Assembly (NCBI RefSeq): GCF_004000905.1
Contig: NZ_BIMD01000005.1
Span: forward strand, 62,001-126,000
DNA length: 64,000 nt
Origin: Paenibacillus humicus NBRC 102415
GTDB lineage: Bacteria > Bacillota > Bacilli > Paenibacillales > Paenibacillaceae
Direction of reading: 5' to 3'
The notes under the pieces were generated by a model that worked only from the letters and a program-made list of their open reading frames with translations, was not told where the DNA came from and ran no database searches. This document shows positions 52,960-61,682 of the stretch, piece after piece. How positions within the stretch are numbered: position 1 is the first letter of the stretch; each line of letters starts with the position of its first letter. The position numbers were made by a program, and so were the translations under genes.

Positions 52960-52996
52960 TCAAAAAAACAGCCGCCTCCCAATATAGGGAAGCGGC
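52960..52996 (-). terminator. terminator after the YtxH-like gene
   Basis: A 10-bp GC-rich stem (52971-52980 with 52987-52996) is followed by TGTTTTTTT on the minus strand. Confidence 0.9.
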
Positions 52997-53005
52997 CGGG
53001 AAGAT

Positions 53006-53344
53006 TCAATGGGCAGCCGGGGACGACGAAGCTTCTGCGATGATCTTTTCCGATTCCTTTTTGACCTCCGGATCGCTGTTCACGAGCGCAGCGATCCGCT
53101 CCCAGGAACCGCTGTCCGCGACCCGGCCGGAGCTTTTCGCCGACGAGGATCTTGCGGGGCCGCGGCGCGTCGCCGCGCCGCTTTTGTCTCGGATCATTCC
53201 AGACATCGCTCTTCCGGCGGCCTTGGACCACAGCTCTCCGGCAATGCCCGACGCTACCGCTGCCGCCCCCGGCCTTTTGCGGGCAACATACAGGGCTGCC
53301 GCCGCTCCAATCAAACTTCCGGCAATAAATCCTCCCAGTTTCAT
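53006..53344 (-). CDS. small alanine-rich protein, YtxH-like
   Basis: The 112-aa protein begins MKLGGFIAGSLIGAAAALYVARK, one short hydrophobic segment rich in small residues as in YtxH-type proteins, followed by a basic alanine/serine-rich stretch and a charged helix (about 85-108). It is probably membrane-anchored with a cytoplasmic tail. No function can be inferred. It stands alone, divergent from the polysaccharide deacetylase. Confidence 0.6.
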   Translation of the reverse strand: MKLGGFIAGSLIGAAAALYVARKRPGAAAVASGIAGELWSKAAGRAMSGMIRDKSGAATRRGPARSSSAKSSGRVADSGSWERIAALVNSDPEVKKESEKIIAEASSSPAAH

Positions 53345-53542
53345 TTCATCTGCCTCCTAAGCGCCGTATCCGGCTGTTCATGATGGGAGTAGTATGCCCG
53401 GCCGACTCCTTCTCATCCATTCCGATTGGGTAAGCGAAGCAAGGTTTAATATGATAAAATGGGTGTCTTGGATCCGTTTTCCCGGTGTAGGGAAGGCTGG
53501 ATCCCCATGAATACAGCTTTGCTTGTGGAGGTTGAAACGCAC

Positions 53543-54406
53543 ATGAAATCCTATGCACTCCAGTCCATCGGACTTGCTGCCGCGGCAGCCGTCCTGCTAT
53601 CCGGCTGCGGAGGGAAGACGGACGGCGCAAGCGCATCCGGAACTCCTGCTCCCTCCTCGCCGCCTGCCGTATCGGCCTCTCCTGCGCCGTCGGCGGCAGC
53701 GCCTTCGCCGACCTTGTCGCCGTCACCTTCGCCGCAGCCTTCGGCAACCCCGCAGCAGGCCGAAGCCAGATTCAAAATGAGCTCGAAAACATTCCGCTTC
53801 TCCCCCGTCGATCCGGAAACGTCGAACAAGGCCGTCCTGCTCACGTTCGATGACGGGCCGAAGGAAAAGGAAGAGCTTACGTCCATGCTCGACACGCTGG
53901 ACAAGCACGGCGCCAAGGCGATCTTTTTCGTCAACGGGTACAGGGTGAAGCAAAATCCCGAGCTGCTGAAGCTCATCGACGAACGCGGACAGACAATCGG
54001 CAACCATTCCTGGGACCATATCGATCTCCATAAAAAAAGCAAAGCCGAGGTGCAAAAGCAGCTCGGCGATGTATCGGATCTGGTTGAGGAGCTGACGGGC
54101 AAACGGCCGCAGTTTTTCCGGCCGCCATTCGGAACCGGCGGAGATGTCGGCAAGGAAGTCGCCAAGGAAGACGGCATGCTGTACATGACCTGGTCGAACG
54201 GTTCCCTTGATTGGGATCTCAAGGCGACGAAGAAAGATCCCCAGCTCGTCATCAAAAACGTGCTGGAGCAGCTGCATCCCGGAGCCAACATCCTGATGCA
54301 CGAGCTTCCGTGGACGAAGGAAGCCCTCGACAGCCTCCTGACGAAGCTCGAGGAAAAAGGCTACGGCTTCATCGACCCTGCCTCGATCGACTTGGAGCAA
54401 GGCTGA
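53543..54406 (+). CDS. polysaccharide deacetylase lipoprotein
   Basis: The 287-aa protein has a lipoprotein signal ending VLLSGCGGK (cysteine at residue 22), a long proline/serine-rich spacer (about 32-75) to cross the wall, and a NodB domain (about 90-285). Catalytic motifs are TFDDGPKEKE (about 102-111), GNHSWDHI with the H-x3-H metal site (about 153-160) and RPPFGTGGD. It deacetylates a glycan such as peptidoglycan outside the cell. The ATG at 53543 is chosen over in-frame ATGs upstream because it begins the signal. It overlaps the metallophosphoesterase gene tail-to-tail by 46 bases. Confidence 0.92.
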   Translation: MKSYALQSIGLAAAAAVLLSGCGGKTDGASASGTPAPSSPPAVSASPAPSAAAPSPTLSPSPSPQPSATPQQAEARFKMSSKTFRFSPVDPETSNKAVLLTFDDGPKEKEELTSMLDTLDKHGAKAIFFVNGYRVKQNPELLKLIDERGQTIGNHSWDHIDLHKKSKAEVQKQLGDVSDLVEELTGKRPQFFRPPFGTGGDVGKEVAKEDGMLYMTWSNGSLDWDLKATKKDPQLVIKNVLEQLHPGANILMHELPWTKEALDSLLTKLEEKGYGFIDPASIDLEQG

Positions 54407-55299
54407 TTGCCGCGGGTCAGCGACAGCAGATGGATGACAGGCGGACAATTCCAGCGGATCGGCGCTTTTGAAGTGCCGTATCCAGGACTCACCAGCATGC
54501 GGACCCTTTCGGGTCCGTTTTTGTCTTTTCCGCGCCAGCCCGCAAGATCGAACCATCCGGACGGAAACCTGCGGACGCTGGCCGTTCTCATCGCGGGTCC
54601 GATCCACGGCACGATGATCTGCCCGCCGTGCGTATGCCCGGAAAGAACGAGATCGGCTTCGATCGTAGGATTGCGATGCGCGATGATGGGATCATGGGCT
54701 AGCATAATCGTAAATGGAGGATCGGACCGATTGTCGCCTTCGGCTCCCGCTGCATCAAGCGGCGTCTCCAAAGCAGCCTGCAGACGGTCCTTGCCCAAGC
54801 GCGGATCATCGACTCCGGCCAGCTTGAACGGCATCGCCCCGACTTGAAGCCATACATAACGATTCACAAGCACGGTGACTCCGCACCGTTCCAACAGCTT
54901 CGCCAAGGAGCCGATATCCTCGTCGTAATCGTGATTTCCGAACACCGCGTATACGGGAGCTATCCGAGCGAGCAGACGCATATTGTCCTCCACTCTATCG
55001 AGCGGAACGCCTTTCTCCCTCATATCTCCGCCGATCAGCACGATGTCGGCTCCTCCCTCGCCGCGTGCCTGAAGGAGGACTTCTTCATTGAGAATACGCC
55101 TGTGGATGTCGCTGATATACAGGATGCGATAGCCATCCAGCGCCTCGGGAAGGCGCTCGAGAGCAACCGTCTCGACTTCGATCCGGCTGCTTGCCGCTTC
55201 GGCCATCATCCGTCTGATCAACAGGACTGCCAGCCATGCAGCAGCGGCGGCGAGAATGGACAGCATCAGGTAGAAGCGCAAAGGCAAGCTCCTTTCCAT
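54361..55299 (-). CDS. membrane-anchored metallophosphoesterase
   Basis: The 312-aa protein has a signal anchor (about residues 8-27) and a calcineurin-like domain with the dimetal motifs YISDIHRR, IGGDMREK, FGNHDYD, AHDPI and SGHTHGG in order. It resembles YpbG-type and UDP-2,3-diacylglucosamine-like phosphoesterases facing outside the membrane. A TTG six codons downstream (55281) has a better AAGGAG site than the ATG at 55299. Its start overlaps the upstream small membrane protein gene, and its 3' end overlaps the deacetylase. Confidence 0.85.
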   Translation of the reverse strand: MERSLPLRFYLMLSILAAAAAWLAVLLIRRMMAEAASSRIEVETVALERLPEALDGYRILYISDIHRRILNEEVLLQARGEGGADIVLIGGDMREKGVPLDRVEDNMRLLARIAPVYAVFGNHDYDEDIGSLAKLLERCGVTVLVNRYVWLQVGAMPFKLAGVDDPRLGKDRLQAALETPLDAAGAEGDNRSDPPFTIMLAHDPIIAHRNPTIEADLVLSGHTHGGQIIVPWIGPAMRTASVRRFPSGWFDLAGWRGKDKNGPERVRMLVSPGYGTSKAPIRWNCPPVIHLLSLTRGNQPCSKSIEAGSMKP

Positions 55300-55550
55300 G
55301 CTTCTGCCGCATCGTGGGTGCCTTCATGCGGGGCGAACAGGCTGCGTCCCCAGAAAAAGAGCGTGCAGGCCAGGACGATGAACAGCAGCATCAAGGTATT
55401 GACAAGCCATTTCGTCAGCTTGGGCTGCAAGGACGGATGTTTTTCCCGCCGCGGAGGGTAACCGTCGCCTTCAAGCTCAACCCCGGCTTCAACGGATGCC
55501 GTTTTCTGCTCCTGAGGCCTTCGTCTTCCGAATTTCTCGATCCTGCTCAT
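55266..55550 (-). CDS. small membrane protein with basic N terminus
   Basis: This 94-aa protein has a charged N-terminal half (basic and acidic, about residues 1-46), one transmembrane helix (about 48-68) and a short outside tail. It overlaps the CPBP gene stop by four bases and the phosphoesterase start by 34. B. subtilis has ypbE/ypbF in this slot between ypbD and ypbG, but I cannot match it to either by sequence. Confidence 0.6.
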   Translation of the reverse strand: MSRIEKFGRRRPQEQKTASVEAGVELEGDGYPPRREKHPSLQPKLTKWLVNTLMLLFIVLACTLFFWGRSLFAPHEGTHDAAEAWKGACLCAST

Positions 55551-56140
55551 GGCTGTCTCCTGTAGCGGATGATCATGCCCATGATGAAGTCGACGGCGAA
55601 ATGGGCGGCGATCGGAGCCAGAAGCGTTCCGGTGCGGATATAGATCCAGCCAAGGCCGTAACTGATGCCGAAGACGAGCGCGGTCGGAATCCAATGCTTC
55701 AAATACCGGACGTGGATAGCCGCGAACAGGATGCTGGTCCAATAAGCTCCAAGCGAATGCTGGATCGCGCCCCGGAACAGAAGCTCCTCGCATACGGCGA
55801 CGACCAGGGACAAAAGGGCGATATGCCAGACCGGCCTGTTGCGGAAGATGCGTTCGTTCACGCCGCCGTCATCGGCCGCCTCCTCTGGCACCCAACGGGA
55901 AATGAACAGGTCTACCGCAAGAATAAGGAGGGCGAAACCGAAGCCCCAGTATAGAAAGGCGAGGCTGTCGGGCCAGCGGAACAGCGCAATCGAATTGCGG
56001 CCCTGAAAAAAACACCAGACCAAGCCGATAATGAGGGTAATAGCCTGCGTCATGTACAAGTTGAGCAGCAGCATCCGGTCGTCGAGCTCGTCTACCGAAA
56101 CGCTCCGGACGCGAATGTTGCGGATGTCGAATTTTTTCAT
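55547..56140 (-). CDS. CPBP family intramembrane metalloprotease (YpbD-like)
   Basis: The 197-aa protein belongs to the CAAX protease/bacteriocin-processing (Abi) family: EELLFRG (about residues 118-124), FAAIHVRY (about 138-145) and a later HFAVDF motif in about five helices. Such proteases act inside the membrane on unknown substrates. The ATG at 56140 removes 23 open codons. The position matches B. subtilis ypbD. Confidence 0.88.
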   Translation of the reverse strand: MKKFDIRNIRVRSVSVDELDDRMLLLNLYMTQAITLIIGLVWCFFQGRNSIALFRWPDSLAFLYWGFGFALLILAVDLFISRWVPEEAADDGGVNERIFRNRPVWHIALLSLVVAVCEELLFRGAIQHSLGAYWTSILFAAIHVRYLKHWIPTALVFGISYGLGWIYIRTGTLLAPIAAHFAVDFIMGMIIRYRRQP

Positions 56141-56201
56141 GTAGTCCCGCCTGTCTTGAAGGAATCGAAATCCGTTAATCTTTATCATCGAGGAGAAAAC
56201 A

Positions 56202-57122
56202 ATGGACAAACATCTCAGCCGCTATCAAATGCTATTCAGCCTCGGTTTCATCTTCATGCTCGTCGCTGCGGTAGGCGCATTTTTCGCCGGCGTCGAAGTG
56301 GGATCAAGCCGCACGGAATCCAGATACGAGGCCAAGAAGCTGATGGCCTCAGCCGCTTCCGCCAAAACCTCGTACTCCCAGCAAGATCTGGTATCGTTCT
56401 ATCATACCGTATTTTCGCCTTACCGTGAATTTCAGAACGAATGGCTCGCCATGGAGAAGAAAGTGGAAACCCGGAACATACCGGCTTCCTCCTCTCTACT
56501 CAAGGACCTCGGAGATCTCGCGGACGAGAAGCGCAAGGAGATCGGATCGGTGCGCTCCGTCCCGGACACAGGCCTTCTGGCCAGCGCAAGAAACGGTTAT
56601 CTGGCCAGCCTCGACTCCATCTCGCAGGCTTCGGCTGCGGCGGCCAAGGCGGCATCCGGCCAGCCGGCGGACAGCTTCCTCGCCTCCCTCCGCAAGCAGC
56701 CGTCCTATAAGGATGCCGCCCGAAAAGGCTTGGCCGCGCAGAAGGATTATTATTCCTCCATGCTGAAGTGGGCAACCGGCGTCGACGGCAGCATTCCGTC
56801 CGAAGCCGTCCTGACCGGCACGGTCCAAACGAGCGCATGGAAATCCTACCCGCTCCTCGTCAAGATCAAGCTGATGGCCGACCTGCTCGAGAAGCGCGGG
56901 AAGTGGACGGATTATTATCCCCAGGATCTTGCGGGATCCGTCGACGCCCTCCTTCAATCCGGCGAATCGCAGCGCCTGCATGCGTCGTCCATCAATGAGC
57001 TCGCCGATGTCGTTACCGGCACGGGAGCAGTCAGAGGCGGCGACTTCTGGACCATGAAGTCCCGTTTGTACGGCAAGGAGACGCTGCCTCAGCTGCCTTT
57101 CTTCCTGCCGCCGGACAACTAG
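56202..57122 (+). CDS. hypothetical protein with N-terminal membrane anchor
   Basis: I do not recognise this 306-aa protein. It has one transmembrane segment (about residues 10-31) and a long, mostly helical extracytoplasmic part rich in alanine, serine and lysine, with no cysteine and no catalytic motif. GAGGAG precedes the ATG. It is divergent from the CPBP gene and ends four bases before the rhodanese gene on the other strand. Length and topology recall sporulation or wall-associated proteins, but that is a guess. Confidence 0.65.
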   Translation: MDKHLSRYQMLFSLGFIFMLVAAVGAFFAGVEVGSSRTESRYEAKKLMASAASAKTSYSQQDLVSFYHTVFSPYREFQNEWLAMEKKVETRNIPASSSLLKDLGDLADEKRKEIGSVRSVPDTGLLASARNGYLASLDSISQASAAAAKAASGQPADSFLASLRKQPSYKDAARKGLAAQKDYYSSMLKWATGVDGSIPSEAVLTGTVQTSAWKSYPLLVKIKLMADLLEKRGKWTDYYPQDLAGSVDALLQSGESQRLHASSINELADVVTGTGAVRGGDFWTMKSRLYGKETLPQLPFFLPPDN

Positions 57123-57125
57123 GCC

Positions 57126-57467
57126 TTAATCATAGCTGAAGCCGAGCTCGGACGCGGCGGCGCTGATGCCCCCCGTCACGTTCACCAGATTGGAAAATCC
57201 CTGCTTGCGCATGTAATCCAGGACATATAGGCTCCTTACTCCGTGAGCGCACATGAGGTACCATTCCTGTCCGGCGTCGAGCTCCGGCAGATGCTCCGGT
57301 ATGGAATTCATCGGAATATGGCGGGAGCCTTCCAGACGGTAGTATTCCCACTCGCCCTCTTCTCTCACATCGATGATCTGATCCATCCGGACGGCTCCGG
57401 AACGGACCCTTTCCAGCAGGTCCGAGGGTTGGATTTCCCTAATGGAAGGCTGTTGAAATGCTGACAT
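57126..57467 (-). CDS. rhodanese-like domain protein
   Basis: The 113-aa protein is a single rhodanese domain. The active-site cysteine lies in the loop CAHGVRS (about residues 74-80), and the N-terminal CDC25-like IIDVREEGEWEYYRLEGSRH is at about 31-50. Such domains transfer sulfur from thiosulfate or persulfides. The partner is not in view; it is alone between an unknown gene and the serA leader. Confidence 0.88.
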   Translation of the reverse strand: MSAFQQPSIREIQPSDLLERVRSGAVRMDQIIDVREEGEWEYYRLEGSRHIPMNSIPEHLPELDAGQEWYLMCAHGVRSLYVLDYMRKQGFSNLVNVTGGISAAASELGFSYD

Positions 57468-57541
57468 GGGATGTTCTTCCTCCCCCTAGTGTTGGTAGGA
57501 AGAATGATAGCGAAAAAAAGCGCCTCCATCAAGTTTTGTCA

Positions 57542-57570
57542 TTGCAATTAGGACTTCACCGCTTTAGAAT
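57542..57570 (+). promoter_or_regulatory. sigma-A-like promoter of the serA leader
   Basis: TTGCAA (57542-57547) and TAGAAT (57565-57570) are 17 bases apart. Transcription would begin near 57577, giving a leader of about 250 nt before the serA ATG. Confidence 0.6.
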
Positions 57571-57671
57571 AGTAGAGGTCAGCCAGCACCAGCATATGGT
57601 TACCAATGACAGGACCAAGGCGATTCCATCCCCGGCCCGCTTCGCAAGGCCCGGGCAGTTCTCCAGAAATT

Positions 57672-57715
57672 CCCGTCCCGGCTGGGCATTCCCATCGTCG
57701 GAACGGGCTTTTTTC
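57672..57715 (+). terminator. intrinsic attenuator in the serA leader
   Basis: A hairpin closed by CCCGT (57672-57676) and ACGGG (57703-57707), with CCGGC/GTCGG stacking and an inner TGGG/CCCA stem, is followed by six T on the plus strand. It ends about 115 bases before serA and no gene lies upstream on this strand, so it should act as an attenuator. Confidence 0.75.
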
Positions 57716-57751
57716 TATATTGAACCACGATAGTCTGCATGATGTTCCTGC

Positions 57752-57800
57752 GCATACGGCTGCCGTCTCCTCGAAGGCGGCGCTGCACAGCGCCGTATGC
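57752..57800 (+). ncRNA. predicted three-way-junction fold before serA
   Basis: GCATACGGC (57752-57760) pairs perfectly with GCCGTATGC (57792-57800). Inside are GCCGTC/GGCGGC (57762-57767 with 57776-57781) and CGCTG/CAGCG (57781-57785 with 57788-57792). The fold ends 29 bases before the serA ATG. It is a predicted structure, not a recognised family. Confidence 0.45.
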
Positions 57801-57828
57801 CTACACCCCATTGCTAGGAGGCAATCCC

Positions 57829-59421
57829 ATGTTCAAAGTGTTAGTATCCGATCCTATCAGCGATTTGGGCATCCAGCAGCTGATGGACGCTCCCGACGTA
57901 TCGGTGGACAAGAAGCCCGGCCTCAGCGAGGACGAGCTTGTAGCCATCATCGGCGAATATGACGCCTTGCTGGTCCGCAGCCAAACGCGCGTGACGGCCA
58001 GAGTGCTTGAAGCCGGCACTTCCCTCAAGGTCGTCGGACGGGCGGGAGTCGGCGTGGACAACATCGATCTTCCTGCCGCTACAGGCAAAGGCATCATCGT
58101 CATCAACGCGCCGGACGGCAATACGATTACGACCTGCGAGCATACCTTCGCCATGATGATGGCTGTAGCCCGCCACATCCCGCAGGCTTACGCCAAAACC
58201 GTCAACGGCGAATGGGACCGCAAATCCTTCCTGGGGGTAGAGCTGCGGGGCAAGAAGCTCGGCGTCGTCGGCATGGGCCGGATCGGCAGCGAGGTGGCCA
58301 AGCGCGCCAAGGCGTTCGGCATGGACATTCTCGGCTACGATCCGTTCCTCACCGAAGAGAAAGCCGACAAGCTCGGCGTCACGCTGGCCAGCGTCGACGA
58401 TATCGTGCGCGGCGCGGATTTCATGACCGTCCACACCCCGCTTACGCCGGAAACCCGCCACATGATCGGAGCGGAGCAGTTCAAGGTCATGAAGCCGGGC
58501 ATGCGGATCGTCAACTGCGCCCGCGGCGGCATCGTGGACGAATATGCTCTCGTCGATGCCGTGAACGAAGGCATCGTGGCCGGAGCGGCCTTCGACGTCT
58601 TTGAATCGGAGCCTCCTGCAGCGGATCATCCTTTCCTGAACAATCCTAAAATCATCGTCACTCCGCATCTTGGCGCTTCGACCGTCGAAGCTCAAGAGAA
58701 CGTCGCCATCGACGTGTCGGAGCAGGTGCTTCATATTCTTCGCAGCGAGCCTTTCGTGAATGCGGTCAATATGCCTCCGGTCGCCGCAGCGGTCATGACC
58801 AAGCTGCAGCCGTATTTCGAGCTCGGAGAAATGCTCGGCTCGCTGGCCGCCCAGATCACCGAAGGACCGGTCGCCGAAATAACGGTGGGCTATTCCGGCG
58901 ATCTTGCCGAAGTAGACACCCAGCCTCTAACCCGTTATATTATCAAAGGCGTGCTTGGACACCATCTGGGAAGCGACCAGGTCAACATCATCAACTCCCT
59001 GCATCTGGCCAAGGAGCGCGGCGTCAACGTCGTCATCAACCAGTCCCATGCCGCCAAGGACTTCACCAATCTGGTCACCGTATCGTTGCGCACCTCCGGC
59101 GAAAGCCGCCATGTCGCCGGCACGCTGCTGACCGGATACGGCCCCCGCATCGTGCAGATCGACAACTTCCCGGTTGACGTCGCTCCATCCGGCCATCTCG
59201 TCCTGATCTCCCATCATGACCGTCCGGGAATCATCGGCCGCATCGGAACGCTGCTCGGCTCGAACGAAGTCAACATCGCGACCATGCAGGTCGGACGCCA
59301 GGCCGAAGGCGGCGCCGCCATCATGGTCCTGACGGTAGACAAAGGCGTTCCGAGGAACGTGCTCGAACAGATGACACAGCTCGACGAGCTCAAATCAGCC
59401 AAGGAAATCACGCTGTACTGA
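57829..59421 (+). CDS. serA: D-3-phosphoglycerate dehydrogenase
   Basis: SerA oxidises 3-phosphoglycerate as the first step of serine synthesis. The 530-aa protein is the long type: substrate- and NAD-binding domains with [13 protein letters not shown], the Rossmann [20 protein letters not shown] (about residues 140-159), [10 protein letters not shown] and PHLGAST, then an allosteric substrate-binding domain (about 315-450) and a C-terminal ACT domain (about 457-530). AGGAGG lies seven bases before the ATG at 57829; the open frame extends 30 codons upstream and is rejected. A structured leader precedes it. Confidence 0.97.
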   Translation: MFKVLVSDPISDLGIQQLMDAPDVSVDKKPGLSEDELVAIIGEYDALLVRSQTRVTARVLEAGTSLKVVGRAGVGVDNIDLPAATGKGIIVINAPDGNTITTCEHTFAMMMAVARHIPQAYAKTVNGEWDRKSFLGVELRGKKLGVVGMGRIGSEVAKRAKAFGMDILGYDPFLTEEKADKLGVTLASVDDIVRGADFMTVHTPLTPETRHMIGAEQFKVMKPGMRIVNCARGGIVDEYALVDAVNEGIVAGAAFDVFESEPPAADHPFLNNPKIIVTPHLGASTVEAQENVAIDVSEQVLHILRSEPFVNAVNMPPVAAAVMTKLQPYFELGEMLGSLAAQITEGPVAEITVGYSGDLAEVDTQPLTRYIIKGVLGHHLGSDQVNIINSLHLAKERGVNVVINQSHAAKDFTNLVTVSLRTSGESRHVAGTLLTGYGPRIVQIDNFPVDVAPSGHLVLISHHDRPGIIGRIGTLLGSNEVNIATMQVGRQAEGGAAIMVLTVDKGVPRNVLEQMTQLDELKSAKEITLY

Positions 59422-59440
59422 TCTCTCCAGGTATAACAGC

Positions 59441-59472
59441 AACCCCCGGGCAGGCTTCCCGGGGGTTTTTCC
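59441..59472 (+). terminator. terminator after serA
   Basis: A 9-bp perfect stem (59442-59450 with 59458-59466) is followed by TTTTTCC on the plus strand. Confidence 0.9.
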
Positions 59473-59529
59473 GCTGCTCAATATTCTCTTCTCCGTCTCA
59501 CGAGAGAGAAACGTTAGTCCTTCCGCGGC

Positions 59530-60087
59530 CTATCGGCTCCAGATGCGCTTGGCTCCCTTATATCTTCCTTCCTTTCCGAAGGAAAGCTTATAGATATCCG
59601 GCATCTCCAGCCCTCTCCAGAACTCGTAGCCGAAGCTTCCGTCCAGGGCGTTCATCATCATCGCCATGATATTGCCATGCGTTCCGACGGCTATGCGGCT
59701 AGAACGGGAGCTTGCCAGCACTCCCTTCAGCGCCTCCATCCCGCGGATCGTCGCCATGCGGTTGGATTCCCCTCCGGGCAAGGCATGCTCGGGCTCATCC
59801 CATAACCGCCTCACGGAATCCTCGAAATCGCCGACAGGCCCGTCAGAGAGCAGCCGCTCCCTGAAGCCCTCCTGCAGCCGGATGGGCTGCCCGATCCGCT
59901 CTGCCAGCTTTTCCACGGTCTGGACAGACCTCAAATAAGGACTGGACCAGATTTCCCCGATTTCTTCTTGCTCCAAAAGATCCGCCACACGCCAGGCATC
60001 CGCCTTCCCCGCATCCGACAAAGGCCGGCTGCGCTCGTCGGGAGTATATACAGAATGGGCATGGCGGATCAAATAAACGGTTTTCAT
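59530..60087 (-). CDS. histidine phosphatase family protein
   Basis: This 185-aa protein has the RHA motif in YLIRHAHSVYTP (about residues 5-16), SPYLRSVQTVE (about 49-59) and the second histidine in IAVGTHGNIMAMM (about 132-144). It is a phosphoglycerate-mutase-fold enzyme, smaller than the first copy in the window at 9.5 kb and only loosely like it. The substrate is unknown. Confidence 0.88.
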   Translation of the reverse strand: MKTVYLIRHAHSVYTPDERSRPLSDAGKADAWRVADLLEQEEIGEIWSSPYLRSVQTVEKLAERIGQPIRLQEGFRERLLSDGPVGDFEDSVRRLWDEPEHALPGGESNRMATIRGMEALKGVLASSRSSRIAVGTHGNIMAMMMNALDGSFGYEFWRGLEMPDIYKLSFGKEGRYKGAKRIWSR

Positions 60088-60210
60088 TCCAGCTTCCCTC
60101 TCCCTCCGTCTGCCATCGGATCCTATTCCGAACTTTCGGCATTCCGGCAGGCGTCTCCTCCTATTCGCCTTAAATGTTTCACAAGCAACAAGATTAGAGC
60201 CCCGAATTCA

Positions 60211-60239
60211 ACAAAAAACACCCTCGTTGGGAGGGTGTT
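60211..60239 (-). terminator. terminator after resE
   Basis: A perfect 9-bp stem (60217-60225 with 60231-60239), overlapping the resE stop codon, is followed by TTTTTTGTTG on the minus strand. Confidence 0.9.
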
Positions 60240-61680
60240 AAGACATAACGCGATGGCCTTCGACAGGCAGCAGCAGCGTAAAGGATGTTCCGACGCCTTC
60301 GGTGCTCTCTGCGCGGATCGTGCCGCCATGGGCGTCCACGATGTTGCGCACGATCGCAAGCCCCAGCCCTGTGCCGCCTCCCGCGCCGCGCTTGCGGGCT
60401 TTGTCGGCCTTATAAAAGCGCTCGAAAATATATGGGAGGTCATCCGCCGGAATCCCCTGGCCTTCGTCGGCAACCTTGAGCACGGCAGCTGTGCCGCCGG
60501 CATCATGACTTCGTCCGAGCGTAAGACGGATGGCGGATCCGTCGGAGCTGTGCCGCACGGCGTTGTCGAGCAGATTGGTAAGCACCTGCTCCAGCCTGTC
60601 CTCGTCGGCCTCCGCCAAGATGACAGCCTCTTCCGGAGAACGGTATTCAATCCTGATGTCGCGGTCCATGCTGTATACCTGGAACTTGTGCACGACACGG
60701 CTCACCAGCCCGTCCAAATCCACGCGATTGAAGTTGAGCTCCACATGGCCGGCTTCCATTCGCGCCAGATCAAGCAGATCCTTGACGAGCCTGCCCATTC
60801 GCAGAGACTCGTCGTGGATGACTTGAACGAGCTCGCGCCGCTCCTCCGGCGAGCCGGCGATATCGTCGAGCAGCGCTTCGCTGTATCCTTGCAGCATCGA
60901 CAGCGGCGTCCGGATTTCGTGGGACACATTGGCGACGAAATCCCGCCTCAGCTTCTCCAGGCGATGCTCTTCCGTCACATCCCGCATGACGGCGACGACT
61001 CCGCGCACGGTGTCCTCCGACTTGAGAGGGGCCATGACGACCGACCAGACCCCGCTCTGGACCTGCAGCTTCTGGCTGAGATCCCTGCCTTCGATCGATA
61101 CCGTGCGGAACAGGTCCCGCAGCGGACGAGGCGCCGACTCCAGGGGAAGCCCTTCCGGATCCTCGTCCTGGTTCCAGTCCACCCTTCTCCAGCGTTCCAG
61201 CAGCAGCTCTCCAGGCGGATTCGCCAGCACGACGTTGCCCCCTGCATCCAGCGTGATGACCGCATCCGCCATGCTGCGCAGCACGCTCGAAAGATGCTCC
61301 TTCTCATGGTTGAGATCCGTTATGAGCTCATGCAGCTCGGATGCCATCCGGTTGAAGGTTCCTGCCAGCTCGCCGATTTCATCGGAGGAGCGGATCGGCA
61401 CTCTTGTCCGATACTCGCCCTGTGAAATCAGGTCAGCCGCATCCTTGAGCTGAAGGAGCGGCTGAGTGATTTTGCTGGATAGGAAGAAAGCGAAAAAAGT
61501 AGACAGCAGGAACCCGATGATCCCGATATAAACGAACAGCACCTTGACCCGGAATGAATCCTCGAAGGCGATGTCGATGTATTGGAGCAGGAACATGCCC
61601 AGGATGATCAGAACGACCGCTACGAGCAGCATGATCGTAATCCAAAGCTTGCCGACGACGCTTCTCCACAGCCATCTCAT
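60238..61680 (-). CDS. resE: sensor histidine kinase ResE-like
   Basis: The 480-aa kinase has two membrane helices (about residues 12-32 and 46-66), a HAMP domain (about 67-120), a PAS-like domain (about 126-235), HisKA with the phosphorylated histidine at about 254 in FVANVSHEIRTP, and HATPase_c with NLLDNAVRHS, DEGQGIP and GTGLGLAIV. Only about 13 residues lie outside the membrane, whereas B. subtilis ResE (589 aa) has a sizeable outside domain. It probably responds to oxygen limitation or redox state with ResD, with sensing more likely inside via PAS. Confidence 0.92.
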   Translation of the reverse strand: MRWLWRSVVGKLWITIMLLVAVVLIILGMFLLQYIDIAFEDSFRVKVLFVYIGIIGFLLSTFFAFFLSSKITQPLLQLKDAADLISQGEYRTRVPIRSSDEIGELAGTFNRMASELHELITDLNHEKEHLSSVLRSMADAVITLDAGGNVVLANPPGELLLERWRRVDWNQDEDPEGLPLESAPRPLRDLFRTVSIEGRDLSQKLQVQSGVWSVVMAPLKSEDTVRGVVAVMRDVTEEHRLEKLRRDFVANVSHEIRTPLSMLQGYSEALLDDIAGSPEERRELVQVIHDESLRMGRLVKDLLDLARMEAGHVELNFNRVDLDGLVSRVVHKFQVYSMDRDIRIEYRSPEEAVILAEADEDRLEQVLTNLLDNAVRHSSDGSAIRLTLGRSHDAGGTAAVLKVADEGQGIPADDLPYIFERFYKADKARKRGAGGGTGLGLAIVRNIVDAHGGTIRAESTEGVGTSFTLLLPVEGHRVMS

Positions 61681-61682
61681 CT

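Noticed and set aside
57575-57828. T-box or known amino-acid riboswitch before serA
   Set aside because: TCGGAACGGGC in the terminator only loosely resembles the T-box core, and no specifier stem is evident. I kept it as an unassigned leader instead.
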